A DNA stretch of 64,000 nt from Mactra quadrangularis (Eukaryota; Mollusca; Bivalvia; Venerida; Mactridae): the NCBI GenBank assembly GCA_025267735.1, contig CM046311.1, positions 20,241,020-20,305,019 on the forward strand. The letters are read 5' to 3'. Below are positions 27,601-35,500 of the stretch, in pieces. Numbering within the stretch: position 1 is the stretch's first letter; every line of letters starts with the position of its first letter. The translations under genes and the position numbers were made by a program. Below the pieces are notes generated by a model, which was given only the letters and a program-made list of their open reading frames with translations, did no database searches and had not been told where the DNA came from.

Positions 27601-29255
27601 TTAATTTTTAGTTTAAAACAAAATAAAAGTAGGCTGCTCCCACAATGCTGTTTTGCAGTTGGCAATCCATTAAGAGGCTTTTGAATCTTCCTTTTAGACT
27701 AAATAAACCAAACATTGACAATAATAAAATTTTATAATTTAATTTCAATTTAATAAAAAAAAGATGACATGATTACTTATTGACAGGTCTTAATCCATGC
27801 ATTAGATACATGTTATTTGAAATGGAAAAAGTGCCAATGATTTAGTGTAATAAAATTAATAAACATTGGAAATATTCAAGTTTTTGTTGTTGTTTTTCTA
27901 CCCCCTCCTGTCAACATTTTTGTTACTGGACTTGAAGATACAAAAAACACCCTTTACAAGCTTCATGCATGAATGAAACTGAGAGCTTTGAAGTACACTA
28001 GGAATGTATTTCATTCGTTTATTTATCATTGCTGAGAGTGTGCCTTTCACCAATGCACAAGTGAAATCACGTAAGTGCGCCAGGGGACCCAACAGTGTCC
28101 ACTTTCATCTCACAACGATATTGTAACAAGTTTATTTATTTATTGATACTAGGTATTACGCCGTGTCAACACATTTTAGTTATTTTATGGTGTCCAGGGC
28201 AACTAAGTTACTAACCAAGCTTTCCTGGACACTTGTCTATTACCAGTACTCACCTACCCTTCCACAAGGCTGAAAACTTATCCATATATCTTATAAATGG
28301 AGGAAATTGATATAATTGTCAAATTTCAGGGAAGGATATAACCTCCCCAGATCATTCTCGTTCCCAGAGTCTAGTAGGATTCTCAACACTAGCCTCTGGC
28401 GCCACATGGTTAATTTCTAGTGTGCGCATGCGCATTCGATATTTTTTACACACCAATGAAAAAACTAGAATCTGGGAACGAGAATGCCCCAGGTGGATTC
28501 AGACCCGTACCTCCTTTGAGACACAAGATTGTAATAAGTCAGTTGGTAGTACTAGTTAATAAGTTATAACCCGAGTTAAGTCAAAAAAAATTTCTGGTTC
28601 CAGATCCAGCTTGTATTTCTATTTGACAAATTAATGCATATAAAATTAAATATGATAGGTAAACCTTAAGTGGATCAAAACAGCAGCAAAACTAGCTTGA
28701 GACAAGTTAGAGTACAAACTCTTTCAATAGCAACTTTCTATTTGATAAAAAAACAAATGGTTATCATGAAATGAGGAAGGTCATTGATAAGTTGACTCAA
28801 ATGATTTTAACAAACAGATATTATTGGTATGTCTTAATCTGAGACAATGAAACAACTGAGTCATCAAGATTGGATTATCCATTTTTACAGTTATATAAGG
28901 CAATAAAACAGGTCCAGGCAATGACTAAATGAGCTTTAGTTTTGGCCTGGCTTGCTGGTCAACATGTGATTTGTAACTAAACAAACAGTCCGATTGTGTT
29001 TGAACAATACAGAATAAAATACAACTAAAATAAGCTGCTACAAGGTATACAATTAAATTAGTCATCGCGGAAGAATAAAACATATTATGAAGTCATTCCG
29101 AGTTGTCATAGAGTTTTTATCACGTATGTTGAAACCGATCATAAATATCTATATTTCTAAGAATCTAATCGATGAGATGGGAAATTAACGATTTAGATAA
29201 ATAGAGTATAAGTTCTTATCATGATATACCTCAACATCTGGGCCACTGAACTCAT
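634..29255 (-). CDS. SMG7: SMG7 nonsense-mediated decay factor, 18 exons, 3' end outside window
   Basis: SMG7 binds phosphorylated UPF1 through a 14-3-3-like domain and drives decay of mRNAs with premature stops. Coding exons, in transcript order: 29255-29230, 27205-27174, 25945-25828, 24745-24685, 19186-19115, 17316-17238, 16266-16174, 14829-14758, 14081-13928, 11579-11497, 8998-8744, 7329-7182, 6230-6151, 5135-5069, 4620-4507, 3686-3446, 2714-2489, 821-634. All introns are GT-AG; the exons sum to 2109 nt, 703 codons in one frame. Family blocks seen: LRQAEALKA (res. 8), ILVTDLEYALDKKIEQ (42), LWNNAFKNQI (59), CQHCLVHLGDIARYR (150), GQPYNQLAIL (185), LPAVKLLLDWLKL (372). Lys65 and Arg162 match human K66 and R163, the phosphopeptide-binding pair. 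A helical-hairpin domain follows (about 236-485), with an Asp7 run near 316, then Ser/Thr- and Gln-rich sequence. The start ATG has A at -3. The low-complexity C-terminal part should continue left of base 634. Confidence 0.93.
1473..1784 (-). mobile_element. tRNA-derived SINE, type A
   Basis: Full-length copy. On the minus strand it begins with a tRNA-like head (A-box GCTCAGT, degenerate B-box), then a body of about 220 bp, and ends GTTAAACCCAACAAACC. This family is the commonest repeat in the window. Confidence 0.8.
2011..2302 (+). mobile_element. tRNA-derived SINE, type A
   Basis: Full-length plus-strand copy. The head has CTAGCTCAGTT (A-box) and GGGTTCAATTCCCG (B-box), then the family body, ending TTTAAACCCAACAAAAC with an ACAAACAAAC tail. 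It lies in SMG7 intron 17. Confidence 0.82.
2318..2475. mobile_element. pogo/Tigger-like MITE 11 bp from an SMG7 donor
   Basis: TIRs CAGTAAAGTTCCGCT and the inverse (GTAGAATTTTACTG), flanked by TA on both sides; 158 bp. The donor of SMG7 exon 17 is at 2488. Confidence 0.7.
3234..3423 (+). mobile_element. SINE type A, head missing
   Basis: Starts inside the body (CCACTGATTCTAAATCATG) and ends at the family 3' terminus followed by a C-run and A-run. Its end is about 20 bp from the donor side of SMG7 exon 16 (3446). Confidence 0.7.
3738..3915 (-). mobile_element. MITE of the AAAAAAGGCCTG family
   Basis: Diverged, inverted relative of 26216-26424 (TTATATAACAGGGG, CAGGCGCCTTCCCC, CCAGGCCCCTTACTC). 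It lies upstream of SMG7 exon 16. Confidence 0.6.
5223..5501. mobile_element. MITE-like repeat with TACCCCCGC ends
   Basis: Contains TACCCCCGC (5258-5266) and GCGGGGGTA near the right end, GGACGGAC tracts, and is about 90% identical to 24979-25254. Confidence 0.7.
6331..6726. repeat. 396-bp dispersed repeat, copy 1
   Basis: CAATCTGATTAAAACCTGATCT through CTACAGGATATCTGTTTACG, about 85% like 17402-17797. It is in SMG7 intron 12; family not recognised. Confidence 0.65.
7401..7840. repeat. Minisatellite, 11 units of exactly 40 bp
   Basis: Unit CAAACAGATAACCAGTCCAA followed by CATAATAATTACTCAATCAG. All 11 units have the same length, with only substitutions, mostly in the ATAATAATT part. It lies 72 bp upstream of the SMG7 exon 12 acceptor and ends flush with a SINE. 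Confidence 0.93.
7841..8158 (+). mobile_element. SINE type A, directly abutting the 40-bp minisatellite
   Basis: Degenerate head (CAGGCTATCAGACAGTAGC), full body, with AGACGTATTCACCTAGAAACT partly duplicated, and the usual AAACCCAACCCAAAAC end. The first base follows the last minisatellite unit without spacer. Confidence 0.75.
8216..8440. repeat. Short direct duplication in SMG7 intron 11
   Basis: AGTCAAAAGTCATGCT plus a CCAATGGTAACCC(C/T)ATA block occurs at about 8216-8290 and again at 8380-8435. Confidence 0.5.
9311..10813. mobile_element. pogo/Tigger-like non-autonomous DNA transposon, 1.5 kb
   Basis: Starts CAGTAAAGTTCCGCT and ends AGGTGGGACTCTACTG, TA on both sides. Inside are GGTCTTATTATCGGACC repeats near the right end and a nested MITE at 9584-9871. 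No transposase frame is left. Confidence 0.68.
9584..9871. mobile_element. MITE of the GGCGGATCCAG family, nested
   Basis: Begins CAGGGGCAGATCC and ends CTAGATCCGTCTATG with G- and C-runs next to each end. It is inserted in the 1.5-kb element 9311-10813. Confidence 0.7.
11088..11400 (-). mobile_element. SINE type A, well preserved
   Basis: Minus-strand copy with an intact head (GCTAGCTCAATTGGTAGC A-box; GGGTTCGATTCCCGGGC B-box). Its 3' end carries four TTTG units. It lies in SMG7 intron 10. Confidence 0.85.
12453..12540. mobile_element. Fragment of a GGGCTGTCAC-ended element
   Basis: AGGGCTGTCACAATATACC starts a piece that matches the inverse of 19983-20075, including GCAGCTG(T/C)GGCAATAC. 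It is a hAT-like end by sequence; only one terminus is seen. Confidence 0.45.
12836..13793. mobile_element. TA-flanked DNA transposon with TIR CAGTCCAAC(C/T)TGTG
   Basis: Left end CAGTCCAACCTGTG, right end GCACAAGTTGGACTG, TA on each side; 958 bp. Several copies of a GTGGCC(T/G)TTGTTCA-like motif lie near both ends, as expected for transposase binding sites. Non-coding. Confidence 0.7.
15319..15664. mobile_element. Tc1/mariner-type MITE, right terminus lost
   Basis: It starts CAGTACCCACCAAAAGT after TA and runs parallel to the copy at 59355-59680, including the internal GTCAGATGCTGAATATTAT block. The right inverted end is not seen. It lies in SMG7 intron 7. Confidence 0.6.
15863..16133 (-). 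mobile_element. tRNA-derived SINE, type B
   Basis: A different family from type A. On the minus strand: head GGGGTTGATAGCGCAGTTGG (A-box) and GCGGGTTCAAATC (B-box), body with GGAAGGGTAGGTGAGTACTG, end GGCGTTAAATCCAAT. It finishes 41 bp before SMG7 exon 7 (16174). Confidence 0.82.
16602..16860. mobile_element. MITE of the GGCGGATCCAG family
   Basis: CAGGGGCGGATCCAGG to CCTAGATCCGCCTATG, the best-preserved copy; long G- and C-runs follow the ends. Confidence 0.75.
17402..17797. repeat. 396-bp dispersed repeat, copy 2
   Basis: Same orientation and length as 6331-6726. It starts about 85 bp from SMG7 exon 6 (17316). Confidence 0.65.
17836..18145 (-). mobile_element. SINE type A with 11-bp target duplication
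   Basis: Minus-strand full copy flanked by AACCCACAAGG at 17825-17835 and 18146-18156, a clean target-site duplication that fixes both ends of the family. It lies in SMG7 intron 5. Confidence 0.88.
18157..19114. other. SMG7 intron 5 remainder
   Basis: No gene. 18570-18920 has GGGAGAAGT and ACTTCTCCC in both orientations (18574, 18596, 18910), possibly a diverged TIR element, but its ends cannot be fixed. Confidence 0.4.
19983..20075. mobile_element. Fragment of a GGGCTGTCAC-ended element, inverted
   Basis: Ends TATACCGGTATATCGTGACAGCC; relative of 12453-12540. It lies just left of the 4.2-kb element in SMG7 intron 4. Confidence 0.45.
20119..24319. mobile_element. 4.2-kb element with 15-bp TIR AAAGGAGTAGGTGCG and X-box-like motifs
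   Basis: AAAGGAGTAGGTGCG at 20119 and its exact inverse at 24305-24319. No reading frame of note is inside. The left 1.2 kb carries seven GTTRCCATGGNAAC-like palindromes (20244, 20385, 20540, 20742, 20892, 21094, 21250). Part of a relative is at 52730-52860. It fills most of SMG7 intron 4. Confidence 0.62.
24394..24650 (+). mobile_element. MITE of the AAAAAAGGCCTG family with internal duplication
   Basis: Matches 26216-26424; a 45-bp block with AAAACTGCATGATTTTAAAG occurs twice. It ends 35 bp from SMG7 exon 4 (24685). Confidence 0.65.
24979..25254. mobile_element. Second copy of the TACCCCC-ended repeat
   Basis: Same orientation and extent as 5223-5501 with a shorter GGAC tract. It lies in SMG7 intron 3. 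Confidence 0.7.
25985..26674. mobile_element. DNA transposon remnant with TIR GGGCGCGTTGC(T/C)TAA
   Basis: Ends are inverse over 15 bp with one mismatch. Subterminal GTAGCGAAA-type motifs recur on both sides in both orientations. It is non-coding and was interrupted by the MITE 26216-26424. Confidence 0.65.
26216..26424 (+). mobile_element. MITE of the AAAAAAGGCCTG family, nested
   Basis: AGAGGTTTTTTTCAG at the left and GGGAAAAAAGGCCTG at the right. It is inserted in the element 25985-26674. Confidence 0.65.
26675..28134. other. SMG7 introns 1-2, no features besides exon 2
   Basis: AT-rich intron sequence apart from exon 2 (27205-27174). Poly-A/T tracts only. Confidence 0.5.
28135..28556 (-). 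mobile_element. SINE type B interrupted by a MITE
   Basis: Body 28135-28352 and head remnant 28487-28556 are separated by the 134-bp MITE at 28353-28486. The order of insertion is therefore clear. It lies in SMG7 intron 1. Confidence 0.75.
28353..28486. mobile_element. MITE with TIR CATTCTCGTTCCCAGA
   Basis: Ends are inverse (CATTCTCGTTCCCAGA and TCTGGGAACGAGAATG); 134 bp, non-coding. A shorter relative is at 53022-53098. Confidence 0.72.
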
Positions 29256-29547
29256 CTTTCGAGTTCTTTTGGCTATGTTTCTGACCCAGTGTTGTTTCTG
29301 TCAAGTAATCGCCATTTTGTTTCCATTTCCGATTGAAAAATGTCTGATCCCTTAATGAATTTTATTGAGCGAATTAAAATAATAATTTGTAATTACAATA
29401 TTTAAAAAATATATTTTATACTTAAAATTTATACTCTATAATTATTAATTGCCTTTATTCGACAAATATTAAAAAAACAAAATAGTTTGTCCCTCACAAA
29501 TGTCACGTGACTGTCATGTGATCTGTTAAGCAGTAGAACTTTTCACC
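29256..29547. promoter_or_regulatory. Shared bidirectional promoter of SMG7 and the amidohydrolase gene
   Basis: Only 292 bp separate the two divergent start codons, so both 5' UTRs and both core promoters must lie here unless non-coding upstream exons exist. No TATA box is convincing for either gene. The right half is AT-rich and then carries two E-box-like sites, GTCACGTGAC at 29502-29511 and TCATGTGA just after it. Co-regulation of the two genes is an inference. Confidence 0.7.
29502..29511. promoter_or_regulatory. Perfect E-box/CLEAR-type palindrome GTCACGTGAC
   Basis: The 10-mer is a complete palindrome identical to the CLEAR/M-box core bound by bHLH-Zip factors of the TFEB/MITF and USF type. 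It lies 37 bp upstream of the amidohydrolase ATG and about 250 bp from the SMG7 ATG. A second, imperfect site (TCATGTGA) follows within a few bases. Binding is inferred from the motif only. Confidence 0.6.
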
Positions 29548-32500
29548 ATGGACGTTGTAGACACACATTTTCGTGAGTTTATAGTTTTATTACTTTAAAA
29601 ACACGTTCATTTTGATTGTTATTCGTATTTGTTACATCATTATATATTATTTCAGCGTTTCAAACTTTACTGCCAAGTGATATTCTTTTTGAAAACATTG
29701 CATTGATGCTCGATCTTGTAAGATTCGTCCCACTTATTATTCGCCTTTAAAGGGCTTTATTTGATGTGTCAGAAGGGTGTTAGGTCGTTTTTATTTTGAA
29801 ATTAAGGAAGAAGTATATTGAAGTATCATAATACCATAATTACAAAAATTGGAATAAAACTGTTTACCTGTTTCAAGCAATCTTTGTTAATGATTAAAAT
29901 GTTTCCAATCTTAGTGGAGAAATGACCGTAAGCCTTTTTTTTTACTGGAGATCAGAGATATAGGAAATACAATAAAGTTCCACTATTTAGACCACTTTTT
30001 TCATTTCAAAGTCATGCGATTTTTGACAATTAATAAGACCTAAATGCTTAATTTGTGAACAAAAGGCTCTCTATAATAAGACCACTTCGCTTAAAGACCA
30101 TCAATTTTGTTGGCCTTAATTATAGCAGAACTTTACTGTACCAATATCCCTGTCTGTAATTATACAATTATGCAAACCTTGATAAATCATGTCACTGTGG
30201 CTGGTCATCTGGTCACTTGCTCTACAACTTACAAGTATGGATTTAGTGCACGTCATAATTATGCATTATATAGTGTATTAACTTCAGGTACTATGAAGTT
30301 AAATGTTGATCACGCCTGGGCTTAACAGCACATATACATGAAGAAAGATGTTGTTATGATTTCATTAATATCTTTGTGGATCTATTTTGTGATTTTTTGT
30401 TTCTGTCACAGAGTTAGAAAAATATGCAGCCTGAACAGTACTCTGGGTACAGGAACCCTGGCTTACCAGGAAAGATCTCTCCTGACTGAGCTATCTGGCT
30501 GCTTACATATCCTTCTGTGACATTAAATTGCATGCCCTTGTTAGTTTTCCTACCATGACTTAAATTTATTAGTTTACCTGGACAGAATGCATAAAGACAG
30601 AAAACTTGACCTAAATCAACTGATAACGGAGTGTATGTAAATGTCCTACTGATAAATGTTTGTTTATATTTGAGTATATAATGACAGTATAACCTTGATC
30701 TACTTTAGATGAGAATGGAATTTAGAGGAAGCATCAATGTTGATTTTTATCAAACCATTGTTTTGCATGTAAATGTAGTAGTCTTGCCTATAAAATGCAC
30801 ATCCAAATTGGGCAATCTCTATAAACTTCAAATAAAAGTTTGATCAGTTTTGTTCATGGAAAATTTTTATAACTATATCAGGGCTCTCTACATGCCTCAC
30901 AGGGGCAGATCCAGGATTTTTTTTTTTTGGGGGGGGGGGGGGGTCCAAACTTTTTCTGGGGGAGGGGGGGGGGGCCAAACTTTTGAAGCAAATTATACAT
31001 TGTTTGCTGAATAACACTACTTATTAATAATAAAAACTAAGCACCGAGAAAATTTGCTTTATGCTACTTAAAAATGACTTACAGTCAAGAAATACACTTA
31101 TGGACAGGTACATTTTGTAAGACCCCCCCTCCCCCGCTTGATCTGCTTATGCTCAGTTTATATTATGTGTTAGTTGTATTTATTTGTCCGATTAATTTGT
31201 ATAGAATTTTCCTTGTTACTGTTAACAGAAGTTTGCAAATTTAAACCTTAAATTAGATTCTTGACTTTTCTTCTCACATTACATTATTTATGTTTGTTTT
31301 AATATGTACTTTTCCTGTGTAAAAGTCAGAAATAAATCTTTGACAATATTGAAATCAAACATGCATCATAGGTAGATCCAGGGGGTGGGTCAGGGGGATC
31401 TGTATCCCCCCTAGAGTTTGGAAAATGTACCTGTCCATTAGTGTATTTCTTGCCTGTAAGTCATTTTTAAGTAGCATGAAGCCATTTTTCTTGGTGCTTA
31501 ACATAGATTTAATGGTTATGTAGTTTTTATTATAAATATGTTGCATTTTTTCTGTAAAATGTATATAATGTGGTTGTGGTCAATGTTTGGACCCCCCCTC
31601 CGGTAGAAAAGTTTGGACCCCCCTAGAAAAGTTAGGACACCTTCTAGAAAAAAATCCTGGATCCACCCCTGTGCATTTGGCATTTCTTGTTCATTACAGA
31701 TGTGTATGAGTTAGAAAGATTCAAGTATCCATGGCCTACCCCTGATATGAAGATTTACATGAATTATTTTCCATGTATGTATGAGAAGGCTGTAGAAGGA
31801 ACCAATGTTAAACATGGAATATTTGTACAATGTTTGAATAGTAGTGTCCCTGAAGCTGGTAAGAGTCGTATTTAAGTCTTCACATTAAATTTTCTTGGAA
31901 CCAGTCTGACTTTACAGCTATTTCCCCTGGTCACTGGGTTACTGGTATCTATCTATCAATCTCCCTGTGGAGTCTTTTTACTCTGTCTAGTGCAGCCAAC
32001 ATATTGGCGCAACAGAATTATACCACCCTTGTAGTTACCCAATTACATGTCTACGGGTGAAGTGAAGTAATCGCAGGTAACTTTCTTGCTCAAGGAAATT
32101 AGCAGTGCCCCTGGTGGGGTTCGAACCTGAGACCTCTCAGTCTTTTAAGTGTGCATCCTGCCATTGGACTACTGCTTCTTCTAACAAACAAATTTATTAT
32201 ATATTGAATTAATGAGCATTATTTTTAAACTCTATAATAAGATTTAATAACATTAATGAATGCAAGTGTGAAGATTATTTAGGATAGCATTTTATACTTG
32301 TATACTACATAAAACAGGGTTTTACCGGATGCAGGATTCTGCGTCCATATACGCATAAATCACAAGTTGTATGCATAAATAACTGAAGTCTGCATCCATG
32401 TGGATGCTCAAAATATGTTGAAGCATTAGGAGTAAGAAAACTGCTTAATTGATAATTATGCAGTTTAATTTCTACTAAAGCATGAAAAAAATCTACTATT

Positions 32501-35500
32501 TAAAAGTAAACAATTGCCTCATTTATCACAAATTTTAACAGCATGTATACAAATCATCTGCCATTTCGTCCTACATTTTGTGATTTATATGACGATGATA
32601 TACGCTCTTTGTGATTAAATCTGTTGGACTCTGGCTGGATCTGTTGCTGTTTTCAGTGGACTTGTGTCCATTGGACCCTTAAAAATTGAGAGCAATGTAA
32701 AACCCTGATAAAAAATTTGTTAAATGGAGTTCATTGGAAGTAAATATTTATTTGTTTGTTTTGTTGGGTTTATCACGGTAGCAACACATTTTATAGGTCA
32801 TATAAAGGCGGTCAGTCAACCTACTCACTCCTCCTGGAAAGGCTAAATCTCTGGATTTAGCTGTTAACCAACTACTAAGCACATAATTTCGTCAGTGACT
32901 GACAACTGCCCTACATAATTAAAAATCATTGGTAGGAGGAAGAATGGCCGTAGAAATAATTTCATGACCAAACTCCATCAAAGTATGCCCCGCCTGGAAA
33001 TCGAACCCACAATCCCGAGATCAGTAGACTTGTGTGCTACCAACTGAGCTAGCCAAGCGGCTATATATTTATTTGTTATACAGAATGGGTTATAGATATG
33101 GCTAGTAGACATGGTATTATAAAAGGTGTTGTAGGTGGTCTAGATCTAACCAGTTCTACAGTAAGTACACATATTTTTTTATTGGGTTTAACGCTGTGTC
33201 AACGCAATTGAGGTAATTTAATGGTGTCCAGCGCACATAACCTAGCTTTCCTGAACCCTTGTCTATAACCAGTACTCACCTCCCCTTCCACAAGGCCGGA
33301 AACTTCTCAATATATCTTATTAATGGAGGAAAATTGACATTATTGTCAAATTTTCATGGAAGGGTATAACTACCCTGGGTGGGATTCGAACCCGTGCCCC
33401 CTTCGGGACACGAGATTCCAAATCCAGGTGGGCTACCAACTGCGCCACCAACCCAGGATTCACAGTATAACAATTATCATAATTATAATTATGTCAGAGT
33501 AACAAACATATACATTGTTTGGGTCAACAGTCATTGTCTAAACACTCAAGCCCAAAGGCTGGGACTAGTGAAAAAATTATTTGGGCTAATGAAAGTTACT
33601 TATTTTGTATACCGTAAAATCCTGATTAAATGCCCCTCCCCTTATAAACGCCCCCAACATTTTTTTGCAAAGAGAAAATATGACTTAACTTAACCATTTC
33701 ACTATTATGATGTAAAAGAAATTTGGACCTGAGAAATTGAGCAGACAAGATTTTCCATCAAAGGGCCATAATTTGGTGAAAAATAAATGGACTGTAACCA
33801 AAATGGGATATGCATATGTCTGCATGATGTCTTGTATATATGTGAAGATTTTATCAAATCCGTAAATTAGGTGCTGAGAAATTGAGTGGACAAGAAAAAG
33901 CTACTGACCAGCTGACAGGCTGACTCCTACACTCTCCCCAAAATGTTTTTAGGGGCTTTAATTATGTGTTTATAGTGATTAGTTTTCAGCTCAGATCTGA
34001 AAGAGTTTGATTTGTGTATTTGGAATAATGTTATTAATTAAATACTTTTGATTAGCTCAGGGAATATAAGTCTTTACTTTTGCCTGTAGGGCCTACATTG
34101 TATAATTAAAGTCTCTATTATTATCATAATTAAATAGTCAAATAAAGAAATATCGAAATCAGAGAAAAAAATAGAATCACATCAAATTGATTTTCCAGTG
34201 AAATGTTGCTGCTCTAGTGATTGTATTTATATGTTGTATATTTAGTTAGAAGATGATATAAACAAATTAAAACCAAGTGGATTATTGAAAGGTGTAAGAC
34301 ATATATTAGACTTAGAGAATGAGGATTGGATCAGACGTGATGATGTCAGTAGGGGCTTAGATGTATTGGCTAAAAATAATTTAACATTTGACGTACTGGT
34401 AAGGTAAGATATACTATGGTTCATCTGTTTTCTTTGGTAATCAAATGGTCTTGCCAACCTTTGTATGGAGCCGCAGCCGTGGCGTAGTGGTTAGCATGTC
34501 TGACTTCGAATCCCGAGATCGCGGGTTCGAAACCCGGTCGCGGCAGGCCATACCCTATACATTAGTTGTCGGCCTCGTGGTAGGGTAAGTTAGTACTGGT
34601 GATAGAAAAGTGTCTAGAAAACCTATATTAGGAAGAGCTGGCCGTCGTATACATGACCTATATATGTGTTAAATACAACAATAAAAAAAACCACACCCCC
34701 CCCCCCAAAAAAAAAACCACCTACCTTTGTATGGAAACTCCAAAATTGTACTGAACAAATTGAGAATGTTTTTTTTGCGGCTACTAAATAAAATTTAACT
34801 ATCCAACAAATTACATATATTCAATAAAACTTCATAAGTGATATTTTAACCTCCATCCTAAGGTGTTTACAATGTCATTCTATTCACGGACATTTGTAAT
34901 TGAAAGTAGAATACACAATATGGCTATGTTTCTATATCTTAAGCGGTTTAAAAGTATTTTGTATGTATGGATTGATATTCCTGTAGTTATAAGCCATCAT
35001 TATTGACTTGTTAGTTATACGAAAATGATATAAAATTGTATAATGTTTTTTTCAGACCCCATCATTTGAAGTATGTTCCCCAAGTTGTTAGTAAACATAC
35101 AAGGTGTGTATATTTATAAATTATTATTTTAAATATCTTTTTAATGAAACATACAATACCAATTTGTTTCTGGCTCAAAACAGCTTAGCCAAAATCTTGT
35201 GTAGGCAATAGTCTTTCATAAATACACTTAACATAAATACACTTAACAACTTTTCTAAGTATACACATTTCCCCTGCAGATAATTTCAACAGTTGTTAAG
35301 ATATTTAAACGAAATTTCGTCAGTCAACTATGGGATACTATATCTTTCATGTGACACTAAATACGCCAATATCCACCGCGTAGTTACCGACTTCCATGTT
35401 GCACGTGCATTTCATGCTTTTTACTATATGAGCCAAACATATTACATGTTTATTTTGTACATGCCGATATCTGTAGCAATTTACTCGTAGAAAGAACATC

